Assembly (NCBI RefSeq): GCF_032121415.1
Contig: NZ_CP135079.1
Span: 5,766,001 to 5,830,000, forward strand
Source of the DNA: Streptomyces parvus
Lineage (GTDB): Bacteria > Actinomycetota > Actinomycetes > Streptomycetales > Streptomycetaceae
DNA: 64,000 nt
Direction: 5' to 3'
Shown: piece after piece, positions 36,004-43,625 of the stretch
Layout of the letters: each line of letters opens with the position of its first letter
How positions within the stretch are numbered: position 1 is the stretch's first letter
The notes under the pieces: generated by a model
Database searches by the model: none
What the model saw: only the letters and a program-made list of their open reading frames with translations
What the model was told of the DNA's origin: nothing
Program-made: the position numbers and the translations under genes

Positions 36004-36992
36004 CGGGTCTCGTCCTCCTGGCGGAGCATCTGGCGGAAGTAGAGGACGAGCACCCCGGACATCAGCACCACGGTGACCATCGAGGCGGCGGAACCGAGGT
36101 CGTACCGCTGGCTGGAGAGCGCGGTCTGCACGGCGTAGACCGGCAGGATCGTCGTGGCGTCGCCGGGCCCGCCCCGGGTCATCACCCAGATCTGGACGAA
36201 CGCCTTGAACTTCCAGATCACCTCCAGCGACACCACCAGCAGGAAGATCGGCCGCAGGATCGGGAAGGTGACCGAGCGGAAGATCCGCCCCGCGCCCGCC
36301 CCGTCCAGCCGCGCCGACTCGTACAGCTCGGGGGAGACGGTGGTCAGCGCCGAGTACAGGGTGATCGCGGCGAACGGCACCGACTGCCAGACGATGAGCG
36401 TCACCAGGATCGCGAAGGCCGCTGTGCCGTTGGCGAACCACGGATAGCGGTCGAAGGAGTCGAGGCCGAGCGAGGTCAGCGACCAGTTGACGATGCCGAA
36501 CTCCGAGTGGAACAGCCACTGGAAGACGGTGGTCGCCGCGACCACCGGCATCGCCCAGGCCAGCACCAGCGAGCACAGCACCACCGTCCGCCCGATCCGG
36601 CCCAGCCGCTCCACCATCAGGGCGACCAGGGTGGCGATCACCATGATCAGGACCACGTTGACCGCCATGAAGAGGAAGGTGCGGCGGACCACCTCCCAGA
36701 AGCGCGGGTCCGTCAGCAGCGTCCGGTAGTTCCGCAGGCCGACGAAGTCCGCGTCACCGGCGATCAGTTGGCGCAGCCGGAAGTCCTGGAACGAGATCAG
36801 GACGGCCCGCACCAGCGGGTAGACCAGCAGATAGAGCATGCCGCCGACCGCGGGGGCGACCAGGGCGTACGGCCAGAGGTTCCTGGCCCTGCCCGTTCCC
36901 CCGCGCCGGGGCGGGGACTTGCGCACGGCGAGGCGCGGGGCCGGGCGTCGCCGGGGGGCGCTGGGTACGGTCCGTTGGTCGACGACCGGCAC
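36000..36992 (-). CDS. Carbohydrate ABC transporter permease (MalF/DasB type)
   Basis: A 330-residue permease with an Arg/Pro-rich cytoplasmic N-terminus followed by six membrane segments. The EAA-loop is SPELYESARLDGAGAGRIFR. It overlaps the partner permease by 4 nt and follows the binding-protein gene by 42 bp on the same strand, so the three are one transcript. With the partner it forms the translocation pore of a sugar importer. Confidence 0.9.
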   Translation of the reverse strand: MPVVDQRTVPSAPRRRPAPRLAVRKSPPRRGGTGRARNLWPYALVAPAVGGMLYLLVYPLVRAVLISFQDFRLRQLIAGDADFVGLRNYRTLLTDPRFWEVVRRTFLFMAVNVVLIMVIATLVALMVERLGRIGRTVVLCSLVLAWAMPVVAATTVFQWLFHSEFGIVNWSLTSLGLDSFDRYPWFANGTAAFAILVTLIVWQSVPFAAITLYSALTTVSPELYESARLDGAGAGRIFRSVTFPILRPIFLLVVSLEVIWKFKAFVQIWVMTRGGPGDATTILPVYAVQTALSSQRYDLGSAASMVTVVLMSGVLVLYFRQMLRQEDETR

Positions 36993-37034
36993 GGCACGCC
37001 TCCTTTCTCGGAGCGGGGAGAGGGCGGATCGGGG

Positions 37035-38303
37035 TCAGGAACCGGCGTTCATGGCCCGGGTGATGTCCTGCGAGGCCTTCGCCGCCTCCTTCGCCGGATC
37101 ACCTCCGGTGAGCACCGCCGTCATGTAGTCCTTGATCGGGTTCTCCGCCTCGACCGCCGCCCAGCCCGGGGTGTTGGGCGTGGCGTGCCCGTTGGCCGCG
37201 CCGACCGCCATCGCGGCGGCCCCCGGGTCGTCGGCCACGGCGGAGGCCAGCGAGGTCCGGTTCGGTACGTAGCTCATGGCGACGGCGAGCTTCTTCTGCC
37301 AGGTGTCCCCGGTCAGCTCCTTGATGAAGGCGACCGCCTCGTCGGGGTGGGCCGCGGCGGCCGGCACGACCAGGTCGGAGCCGCCGGTGAAGACCGCGCC
37401 CGGGGTGTCCGCCGTCTTGCCCGGGATCGGGAAGAAGGCGAGCTTGCCCTTGAGTTCGGGGTTGTTCTCCGCGATGACGTTGGCCCCGCCCGGAGTGGAG
37501 ATGACCTGGGCCACCTGGCCCTGGGCCATCACCTCGGCCTGCGGCGGATCGTCCTCGTCGGAGTCCTTGGGGCCCTTGCCGAGCGCCTGGAGCTCCTCGT
37601 AGAACGCCATGCCGCGCAGCGCCTCGGGGGTGTCGAGCGCGCCGGACCACTTCCCGCCGGACTCGGCTGCGAGGTCGCCGCCCTCGTCCCAGATGAACCC
37701 GGCCAGCGCGTACCACATCTGTCCCGGCAGGTAGATGCCCTGCGTGCCGCCCTTGTTGAGCTTCGTCGTGGCGTCGATCCACTGCTCACGGGTCTTGATC
37801 CCGGCCGCGTCGACGCCCGCCTCCTCGAACAGGTCGGTGCGGTAGACGACCACCCGGTTCGCCGCGTAGTACGGGATGCCGTACTGCTTGCCCTCGTACG
37901 AGCCGGGCTCGGCCAGGCCGCTCAGCCAGTCCTCGCCGTTCAGCTCGTCCGTGGCGTCGCTGAGGTCGAGCAGTCCGCCGCTCTCCGCGAACTGGGACAC
38001 CTGGGTGTTGCCCGCCTCGATGACGTCCGGGGCGTCGTTGCTGGCCAGGGCTGCGGTGATCTTCTGGCCGATCCCGTCCCACTCCTGGATCTGGATCTTC
38101 ACGTCGATCGTCGGGTGGCGCTTCTCGAAGTCCGCGGTGAACTCCTTCTGGAACTGCGCCGAGACGCTGTCGCGCATCAGCCACACATCCACCGTCGTCC
38201 GGCCGTCCCCGTTCCCGGAGTCCGGTCCGGACGGCGAACTGCAGGCACTGAGCGCGGCGGTCAGGGCAAGCACGGGCCCACCGGCGAGCAAGCGGTACTT
38301 CAC
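37035..38303 (-). CDS. Extracellular sugar-binding lipoprotein (DasA-like)
   Basis: A 422-residue solute-binding protein. The signal peptide ends in a lipobox (LTAALSACSS), so the mature protein is anchored at Cys. The body fits SBP family 1 (VDVWLMRDSVSAQFQKEF, then APDVIEAGNTQVSQFAES and FTGGSDLVVPAAAAHPDEA). It delivers a sugar to the two permeases encoded downstream. Context with a GH20 enzyme and a GntR regulator parallels the Streptomyces das cluster; N,N'-diacetylchitobiose or GlcNAc is the likely ligand, by inference. Confidence 0.92.
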   Translation of the reverse strand: MKYRLLAGGPVLALTAALSACSSPSGPDSGNGDGRTTVDVWLMRDSVSAQFQKEFTADFEKRHPTIDVKIQIQEWDGIGQKITAALASNDAPDVIEAGNTQVSQFAESGGLLDLSDATDELNGEDWLSGLAEPGSYEGKQYGIPYYAANRVVVYRTDLFEEAGVDAAGIKTREQWIDATTKLNKGGTQGIYLPGQMWYALAGFIWDEGGDLAAESGGKWSGALDTPEALRGMAFYEELQALGKGPKDSDEDDPPQAEVMAQGQVAQVISTPGGANVIAENNPELKGKLAFFPIPGKTADTPGAVFTGGSDLVVPAAAAHPDEAVAFIKELTGDTWQKKLAVAMSYVPNRTSLASAVADDPGAAAMAVGAANGHATPNTPGWAAVEAENPIKDYMTAVLTGGDPAKEAAKASQDITRAMNAGS

Positions 38304-38355
38304 GGTTCACCTCGGAAGCAGAACGGATCGGACGGACCTGACGAGGCCTGACCAC

Positions 38356-38380
38356 CTGACCAGTGAGCCTCACTGGACAG
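38356..38380. promoter_or_regulatory. 25-bp near-perfect palindrome upstream of the sugar ABC operon
   Basis: CTGACCAGTGAG (38356-38367), C, CTCACTGGACAG (38369-38380) is a 12+1+12 palindrome with one mismatch. It lies 53 bp before the binding-protein start and is a good candidate operator for the divergent GntR protein. A second CTGACCA half-site immediately precedes it at about 38349. Confidence 0.7.
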
Positions 38381-38510
38381 CTCGCCTGTCGGTGGTGGAT
38401 GAAGGTGGCATAGACCAATGGGGTCGTCAACCCCCTGCGTACAAAGGGATATTGGAGATCCAGCTGTAACGTGAGCGACCGAACCAGCTCCGGTAAGCGC
38501 TACACTTCAC

Positions 38511-38530
38511 CTGACCAGCAGGCCAGTTAG
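38511..38530. promoter_or_regulatory. GntR autoregulatory half-sites
   Basis: CTGACCAG (38511-38518) is followed by GCCAGT (38522-38527), two similar half-sites in direct orientation 55-75 bp before the GntR start. They match the half-site of the 38356-38380 palindrome, suggesting autoregulation. Confidence 0.5.
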
Positions 38531-38584
38531 GGTGGCGAGACGGTCAACTGGTAAGGAAAGATCCAGCCGCCGGGAGGGGAGACC

Positions 38585-39424
38585 ATGGACACGGATATGC
38601 CGGGGACGGTGCTCAAACGGGAGCGGACCCGCGATGCCGTGCTGGAGCTGATCGAGTCGCGCAGCCCGGGGGACGCCATCCCCTCGGAGCGCGCCCTGTG
38701 CGCCCTGCTCGGCGTGTCGCGGCCCACCGTGCGCGCGGCGGTCGACGAACTGGTCGCAGCCGGACTCCTGGTGCGCGAGCACGGCCGGGGCATGTTCGTC
38801 GCCCCCGCCAAGATCACCCAGGAGCTGGTCGCCGGGGACCGGGCGCTCAGCGTGCCGCAGGCGGCGGGCGCCTGGTCGAGCCGGCTGCTGGAGTTCACCA
38901 CGCTCCAGGCGGGGGCCCGCGTCGGCCGCAAGCTGCGCATGTCACCGGCCGCCGAGATCGTCTACGTGGCGCGGCTGCGGCTGGTCGACGGGGCGCCGAT
39001 GGCTATCGAGCACCTGCACATCCGGGCGGAGCTGGTGCCGGGACTCAGTGCGCAGGAGCTGGAGAGCGGTGATCTGTACGAGCATCTGCGCGCCACTCAC
39101 GGCGTGCACGTCCACGAGGCGGTCCAGGCGATCGAGCCCACCGTCGTCACCCGCGCCGAGGCCGGGCTGCTCGACGTCCCGGAGCTGTCCCCGGCGCTGC
39201 TCTTCGAGCGGCTGACGTCCGACACCACGGGCCGTCCGGTGGAGTACGTCCACTCGCTCTACCGGGGCGACCGCTACCGGATCGTCTCCCGGCTCGCGCT
39301 CGGCCCGGCGGCCGAGGTCGCCCCCGACCTGGAGGGGCACCACCCGGGCATCCCGCCCGGCGACTTCGCGCACGGCGACGCCATCGCCTCGTCGACCAGG
39401 GGGGACATCCAGACGGGCGGCTGA
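38585..39424 (+). CDS. GntR/HutC-family regulator with UTRA domain
   Basis: A 279-residue regulator. The N-terminal winged helix reads PSERALCALLGVSRPTVRAA, followed by GLLVREHGRGMFVA. The C-terminal UTRA ligand domain includes VYVARLRLVDGAPMAIEHLH and PVEYVHSLYRGDRYRIV, the sugar-phosphate-sensing fold of DasR. It is diverged from DasR itself at the N-terminus, so it is a paralogue. Divergent orientation and shared CTGACCAG half-sites indicate that it controls the adjacent sugar ABC operon and itself. The effector may be GlcN-6-P or GlcNAc-6-P (inferred). Confidence 0.9.
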   Translation: MDTDMPGTVLKRERTRDAVLELIESRSPGDAIPSERALCALLGVSRPTVRAAVDELVAAGLLVREHGRGMFVAPAKITQELVAGDRALSVPQAAGAWSSRLLEFTTLQAGARVGRKLRMSPAAEIVYVARLRLVDGAPMAIEHLHIRAELVPGLSAQELESGDLYEHLRATHGVHVHEAVQAIEPTVVTRAEAGLLDVPELSPALLFERLTSDTTGRPVEYVHSLYRGDRYRIVSRLALGPAAEVAPDLEGHHPGIPPGDFAHGDAIASSTRGDIQTGG

Positions 39425-39453
39425 ACGCCCGTCACCTCTCGACAGCGGTCGGC

Positions 39454-39490
39454 GTTGCGGAGCACGCAACTCATGTTGCGCCTCTTGCCT
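39454..39490 (+). promoter_or_regulatory. GTTGCG palindrome upstream of the lactonase-fold gene
   Basis: GTTGCG-N5-CGCAAC (39454-39470) is a perfect 17-bp palindrome. A second TTGCG starts 21 bp after the first (39476), so a partial second site follows with the same spacing as the tandem operators of the glyoxylate genes, but with a different half-site. Confidence 0.5.
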
Positions 39491-39558
39491 TGCGGGTGCC
39501 GGCGGGCCAGGGTGGCGGACGCATCCGAAGCAGCCGACCCCCACCCGAGGTGCCTCGC

Positions 39559-40767
39559 ATGAAGCCGTCCCCCCACCCGCACTCCGGCCCCCACCGCCCC
39601 GCTCCCGCCTCCGGCCGCCGCCGATTCCTCGGCGGCCTGCTGGCCACCGTCGCCCTGGCGGCCGCGGGGCCCGCCCTCGCCACTCCCGCCCGCGCCGCGG
39701 TCCGCCCGGCCTCCGCGCCCGCGCCGCGCGCCACCCGCCCGCTACTCCTCGGCACGTACACCTCCGAGGCGGGAGGCGGCACCGGCATCGGCACCGCCGC
39801 GTACGACACGGTCACCGGCGCGATCACTCCGGGCCCCGTGATCACCGGCGTCGGCAACCCCTCCTACCTGGCCCTCCACCCCTCCGGCTCCACCGTCTAC
39901 GCGGTCGCCGAGCAGGACGCGGGCGCGGTCACCGCCGTGGGAATCGCGCCGGACGGGACGTACGAGGTGCTCGGCAGCCGGCCCACCGGCGGCTCCGGGA
40001 CCACCCACCTCTCCGTCCACCCGTCCGGGCGCTGGCTGCTGAGCGCGAACTACGGCTCAGGCAGCGTCGCCGTGCACCCGATCGCCGAGGACGGCTCGCT
40101 GGGCGAGCGCACCGACCTGGTCACCCACAGCTCGCCGCCGCCCGGACCCGGCCAGGGCGGGCCGCACGCCCACCAGATCGTCACGGACCCCGACGGAGGC
40201 CATGTCCTCGCCGTCGACCTGGGCACCGACACCGTGTACACGTACGCACTCGACGAGTCCGCCGGGACGCTCACCGAGGTCTCCCGCGCCGCCCTGGCGC
40301 CCGGCTCCGGCCCCCGCCACCTGGCCTTCCACCCCGGCGGGCGCTTCGCCTACCTGGCCTGCGAGCTGGACAACACCCTGGTCGTCTGCGCGTACGACCC
40401 CGCCACCGGCGCCCTCACCCCGGGGCCCGGACAGTCCACCGGCACAGGATCCGGCACCAGCTACCCCGCCCAGCCGGTCGTCACCGGCGACGGGGCGTAC
40501 GTCTACCTCGCCAACCGGGGCCCCAACAGCCTCACCCGTTACGCCGTGGAAGACGACGGGGCGGCCGTCCGGCTGCTGGACACCGTGCCCGTCGGCGGCG
40601 ACTGGCCCCGGCAGCTCGCCCTGTCCCCGGACAGCACCCTGCTCTTCGCCGCCAACCAGCGCTCCTCCACCGTCACCGTCTTCGGCGTCGGCCCCGACGG
40701 CTCCCTCACCGCCGTCGGCGACCCCTTCCCGGCGCCGGTCGCGGTCTGCGTCCTGCCGCTCCCGTGA
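39559..40767 (+). CDS. Tat-exported lactonase-family beta-propeller protein
   Basis: A 402-residue protein. The twin-arginine signal is GRRRFLGGLLATVALAAAG. The mature part is a seven-bladed propeller of the YbhE/6-phosphogluconolactonase fold: VGNPSYLALHPSGSTVYAV, THLSVHPSGRWLLSANYGS, GSGPRHLAFHPGGRFAYLA and PRQLALSPDSTLLFAANQ are blade repeats. Because it is exported, it is unlikely to serve the pentose-phosphate pathway; it may hydrolyse extracellular sugar lactones. Monocistronic, with a palindromic element upstream. Confidence 0.87.
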   Translation: MKPSPHPHSGPHRPAPASGRRRFLGGLLATVALAAAGPALATPARAAVRPASAPAPRATRPLLLGTYTSEAGGGTGIGTAAYDTVTGAITPGPVITGVGNPSYLALHPSGSTVYAVAEQDAGAVTAVGIAPDGTYEVLGSRPTGGSGTTHLSVHPSGRWLLSANYGSGSVAVHPIAEDGSLGERTDLVTHSSPPPGPGQGGPHAHQIVTDPDGGHVLAVDLGTDTVYTYALDESAGTLTEVSRAALAPGSGPRHLAFHPGGRFAYLACELDNTLVVCAYDPATGALTPGPGQSTGTGSGTSYPAQPVVTGDGAYVYLANRGPNSLTRYAVEDDGAAVRLLDTVPVGGDWPRQLALSPDSTLLFAANQRSSTVTVFGVGPDGSLTAVGDPFPAPVAVCVLPLP

Positions 40768-40877
40768 CCACCGCCGTACGGGGCCCCGCGCACACCGGGG
40801 GCGGGGCCCCGGGCAGCGGTTACAGTCGTGGCCGAGCCGCGCGCCCGCACCCGCGGCGAGGACATCAGGGAGGCACA

Positions 40878-41129
40878 GTGCGCTTGAGGGTGGAATTCAC
40901 CACCGAGCCCTTCGATCTCGACGAGGCGCCCACCCACGCGGTGGTGGCCCGGGAGGTGATCCAGGGCGCCGAGCTGGACGCCGTCGACGTCGGCCCCTTC
41001 GGCAACACCGCGGAAGGGGGCGCGGACGAGGTGCTCACCGCCGTGGACTCCCTGCTGCGCCAGGCCCTGGCCTCGGGCGCCACCCGGGTCTCGCTCCAGG
41101 TGAACGTGATCGAGGAGGAGATCCGGTGA
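40878..41129 (+). CDS. Small thiamine-binding-like (MTH1187/DUF77) protein
   Basis: An 83-residue protein from GTG 40878 with GGGAGG nine bases upstream. The segment VDVGPFGNTAEGGADEVLTA followed by GATRVSLQVNVIEEE resembles the ferredoxin-like MTH1187/YkoF-type fold that binds thiamine in some members. Gcl in this window uses thiamine diphosphate, but a functional link is only a thought. It overlaps the next gene by 3 nt (GTGA), so the two are co-translated. Assignment is moderate. Confidence 0.6.
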   Translation: MRLRVEFTTEPFDLDEAPTHAVVAREVIQGAELDAVDVGPFGNTAEGGADEVLTAVDSLLRQALASGATRVSLQVNVIEEEIR

Positions 41130-41524
41130 CCGAATCCGCCGATAACGTTCCGGTCACCGTCGACCACCCCTTCGTATCGGCCGTCAAGCCGCTCGTCGAC
41201 GCGATGGGGGCCGAGCTGCTGGGCCCCGAGCAGGCCCAGCCGGACGATGTGGTGCTCGCCTGGGAGGGCCAGGACGTCATAGCCGTACGCCTGCCCCAGC
41301 TCTCCGACTCGCTGGACCACATCCTCGCCGCGATGGAGCGACGGCACGGGATGCCGCTCGCCGACCTGGACCGCAAGGCCAAGCAGAGCGTCGTCCGGAC
41401 CCTGGAGGCACGCGGTGCCTTCTCCGTACGGCACGGGGTGGAGACCGTGGCCGGCGCCCTGGGCGTATCCCGGTTCACCGTGTACAACTACCTGAACCGG
41501 GAACATACGGCCAAGGGTGAGTAG
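41126..41524 (+). CDS. YheO-type helix-turn-helix regulator (short)
   Basis: A 132-residue protein from GTG 41126 with GAGGAGGAG upstream. The C-terminal ~45 residues (LDRKAKQSVVRTLEARGAFS, then VAGALGVSRFTVYNYLNRE) match the HTH_22 domain found at the end of YheO-like regulators. The N-terminus is shorter than the usual PAS-like YheO domain. It lies directly upstream of uraD, separated by a terminator hairpin and the uraD promoter. It could regulate the uricase operon, perhaps through one of the recurring palindromes; this is inference. Confidence 0.75.
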   Translation: MTESADNVPVTVDHPFVSAVKPLVDAMGAELLGPEQAQPDDVVLAWEGQDVIAVRLPQLSDSLDHILAAMERRHGMPLADLDRKAKQSVVRTLEARGAFSVRHGVETVAGALGVSRFTVYNYLNREHTAKGE

Positions 41525-41540
41525 TTGGCCGAACACGCAG

Positions 41541-41576
41541 GAAAGCCGCCGTCCGCATGCCGGGACGGCGGCTTTC
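41541..41576 (+). terminator. Intrinsic terminator after the YheO-type regulator
   Basis: GAAAGCCGCCGTCC (41541-41554) pairs with GGACGGCGGCTTTC (41563-41576), 14 bp, followed by TTCGTTC. It isolates the regulator from the uraD promoter. Confidence 0.85.
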
Positions 41577-41591
41577 TTCGTTCGCGAGATT

Positions 41592-41631
41592 TCAACAAAG
41601 TGTTGACGTCGTGTTGCGGAGGGCGTTAGCT
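41592..41631 (+). promoter_or_regulatory. uraD promoter with TCAAC-N5-GTTGA operator
   Basis: TTGACG (41603-41608), 17 bp, TTAGCT (41626-41631). The palindrome TCAACAAAGTGTTGA (41592-41606) overlaps the -35, as at the catalase gene. Confidence 0.68.
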
Positions 41632-41679
41632 ATCCGCAGCCCGAACAACGCACAGCGAAAAGCAGCCACGGAGGCTCCC

Positions 41680-42216
41680 GTGACTTCGAGCTCCACACCG
41701 GGCCTCACCCGGTTCAACACACTGGCGGACGGCGAGGCCACCCCCGCACTGCACGAGGTGTGTGCCAGTGCGACCTGGGGAAACAGCATCCTCGCCGGGC
41801 GTCCGTACGCCACCGAAGAAGCCCTGCTCGCCGCGAGCGACGCCGCCACGGCGCAGCTCACCGCGGCGGACCTGGCCGACGCGATGGCCGGCCACCCGCC
41901 GATCGGCCGCCCGAAGCCCGGCGACCCGACCTCCTCCCGTGAGCAGCGGGGGATGGCCGGCGCCTCCGAGGAGCTCAAGACCGAGATGCTCGAACTGAAC
42001 CTGGCCTACCAGGAGCGGTTCGGACATGTCTTCCTGATCTGCGCCACCGGCGCCACCGGAGAGCAGATGCGCGACGCGGTGAAGTCCCGGATCGGGAACT
42101 CGCCCGAGCAGGAGCAGGAGATCGTGCGCACCGAACTGGGCAAGATCAACCGCATCCGGCTGACCCGTCTCGTGACGGAGGCCCTCGCAGAGGACGCTCC
42201 CGCACAGGACTCTTGA
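41680..42216 (+). CDS. uraD: OHCU decarboxylase
   Basis: A 178-residue protein from GTG 41680 (GGAG upstream). It converts 2-oxo-4-hydroxy-4-carboxy-5-ureidoimidazoline to S-allantoin, the third step of urate breakdown. The active-site motif is MAGHPPIGRPKPGDPTSSRE, with the catalytic His and the Ser-x-Glu-Gln segment SREQRGM. It leads the uraD-uraH-pucL operon. Confidence 0.95.
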   Translation: MTSSSTPGLTRFNTLADGEATPALHEVCASATWGNSILAGRPYATEEALLAASDAATAQLTAADLADAMAGHPPIGRPKPGDPTSSREQRGMAGASEELKTEMLELNLAYQERFGHVFLICATGATGEQMRDAVKSRIGNSPEQEQEIVRTELGKINRIRLTRLVTEALAEDAPAQDS

Positions 42217-42236
42217 GATCTAGGAGAGTGACGGTC

Positions 42237-42626
42237 TTGAGTACCGACACGACCGCATCGGTGTCCACCCACATCCTGGACACCAGCATCGGCCGCCCCG
42301 CCGCGTCCGTCGCCGTCTCGCTCGCCGCCCGCAGCGGAAGCGACGCGCCGTACGTCACGCTCGGAGCGTCCGCGACCGATGCGGACGGGCGTTGCAAGGA
42401 CCTCCCGGCACTGCCGGAGGGAACAAGCCATGTACGTCTCGAATTCGACACCGAGGCGTATTTTTCCAAGAAGCAAGCCGAGGCGCAGCAGGACGCCCCC
42501 CGCGTAAGGGACAGCGGCGCGTTCTTCCCGGAAGTGACGATCGCCTTCGCGGTCGTCCCGGGCGAGCACTACCACGTACCGCTGCTGCTCAACCCGTTCG
42601 GCTACTCCGTTTACCGAGGGAGCTAG
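42237..42626 (+). CDS. uraH: 5-hydroxyisourate hydrolase (transthyretin-like)
   Basis: About 129 residues. TTG 42237 has AGGAG at a suitable distance; GTG 42228 is in frame but lies too close to that site. VSTHILDTSIGRPAASV is the N-terminal HIUase signature, and the C-terminal LNPFGYSVYRGS carries the diagnostic Y-R-G-S tetrapeptide that separates HIUases from transthyretins. It hydrolyses the unstable uricase product 5-hydroxyisourate to OHCU. It lies 7 bp before pucL. Confidence 0.94.
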   Translation: MSTDTTASVSTHILDTSIGRPAASVAVSLAARSGSDAPYVTLGASATDADGRCKDLPALPEGTSHVRLEFDTEAYFSKKQAEAQQDAPRVRDSGAFFPEVTIAFAVVPGEHYHVPLLLNPFGYSVYRGS

Positions 42627-42633
42627 CACCGAC

Positions 42634-43557
42634 ATGCCCACGATTCTCGGCCAGAACCAGTACGGCAAAGCAGAGAACCGCGTCGTAAAGATCACGCGGG
42701 ACGGCGACACCCACCACATCAAGGACCTGAACGTCTCGGTCGCCCTCTCCGGCGACATGGACGACGTCCACTACTCCGGCTCCAACGCCAACGTCCTGCC
42801 GACCGACACCACCAAGAACACGGTGTTCGCGTTCGCCAAGGAGCACGGGATCGAGTCCGCCGAGCAGTTCGGCATCCACCTCGCCCGGCACTTCGTCTCC
42901 TCGCAGGAGCCGATCCACCGCGCCCGGATCCGGATCGAGGAGTACGCCTGGGAGCGCATCGAGACCTCCGACGGCAACTCCAAGTTCATCGGCGCCGACG
43001 AGGTCAAGCACTCCTTCGCCCGCAAGGGCCAGGAGACCCGCGTCTCCCAGATCACCTACGACGGTGAGAACTGGGAGGTCATCTCGGGTCTCAAGGACCT
43101 CACGGTGATGAACTCGACCAACTCCGAGTTCTGGGGCTACGTCAAGGACAGGTACACGACGCTGAAGGAGGCGTACGACCGCATCCTGGCGACGGACGTC
43201 TCGGCCCGCTGGCGGTACAACTGGACCAGCGACGAGCAGCGCATGCCGAACTGGGAGAAGTCCTACGAGCAGGCGCGCAAGCACATGCTCCAGGCCTTCG
43301 CCGAGACCTACTCCCTCTCGCTCCAGCAGACCCTGTACCAGATGGGTTCGCGCATCATCAACAGCCGCAGCGAGATCGACGAGATCCGCTTCTCGCTGCC
43401 GAACAACCACCACTTCCTGGTGGACCTCGAACCGTTCGGCCTCAAGAACGACAATGAGGTCTACTTCGCGGCGGACCGTCCCTACGGTCTGATCGAGGCC
43501 ACCGTGCTCCGGGACGGCGTCGAGCCGAAGATCCCGGTCGACATGACCAACCTCTGA
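42634..43557 (+). CDS. pucL: Urate oxidase (uricase)
   Basis: A 307-residue cofactor-free uricase that oxidises urate with O2 to 5-hydroxyisourate and H2O2. The catalytic lysine region is QNQYGKAENRVVKI, the catalytic threonine lies in NVLPTDTTKNTVFAFAKEHG, and the C-terminal urate-binding Asn is in FSLPNNHHFLVDLEPFGLKN. All key positions are intact and the length is typical. It ends the operon, with a 14-bp hairpin behind it. Confidence 0.97.
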   Translation: MPTILGQNQYGKAENRVVKITRDGDTHHIKDLNVSVALSGDMDDVHYSGSNANVLPTDTTKNTVFAFAKEHGIESAEQFGIHLARHFVSSQEPIHRARIRIEEYAWERIETSDGNSKFIGADEVKHSFARKGQETRVSQITYDGENWEVISGLKDLTVMNSTNSEFWGYVKDRYTTLKEAYDRILATDVSARWRYNWTSDEQRMPNWEKSYEQARKHMLQAFAETYSLSLQQTLYQMGSRIINSRSEIDEIRFSLPNNHHFLVDLEPFGLKNDNEVYFAADRPYGLIEATVLRDGVEPKIPVDMTNL

Positions 43558-43569
43558 CGCGGCACTGAA

Positions 43570-43605
43570 CCGGCCGCCGCCCGACCACAGACGGGCGGCG
43601 GCCGG
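43570..43605 (+). terminator. 14-bp hairpin after pucL
   Basis: CCGGCCGCCGCCCG (43570-43583) and CGGGCGGCGGCCGG (43592-43605) pair perfectly across an 8-nt loop, between pucL and the permease. It may be an attenuator instead of a full stop, since the permease follows within 70 bp. Confidence 0.65.
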
Positions 43606-43625
43606 TCATCCCGGAGGGAACACCC

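Noticed and set aside
38340..38530. DasR-type dre site (ACTGGTCTAGACCAGT)
   Set aside because: CCAG/CTGG half-sites occur, but the spacing and central TCTAGA are absent. The palindrome fits a different GntR operator better.
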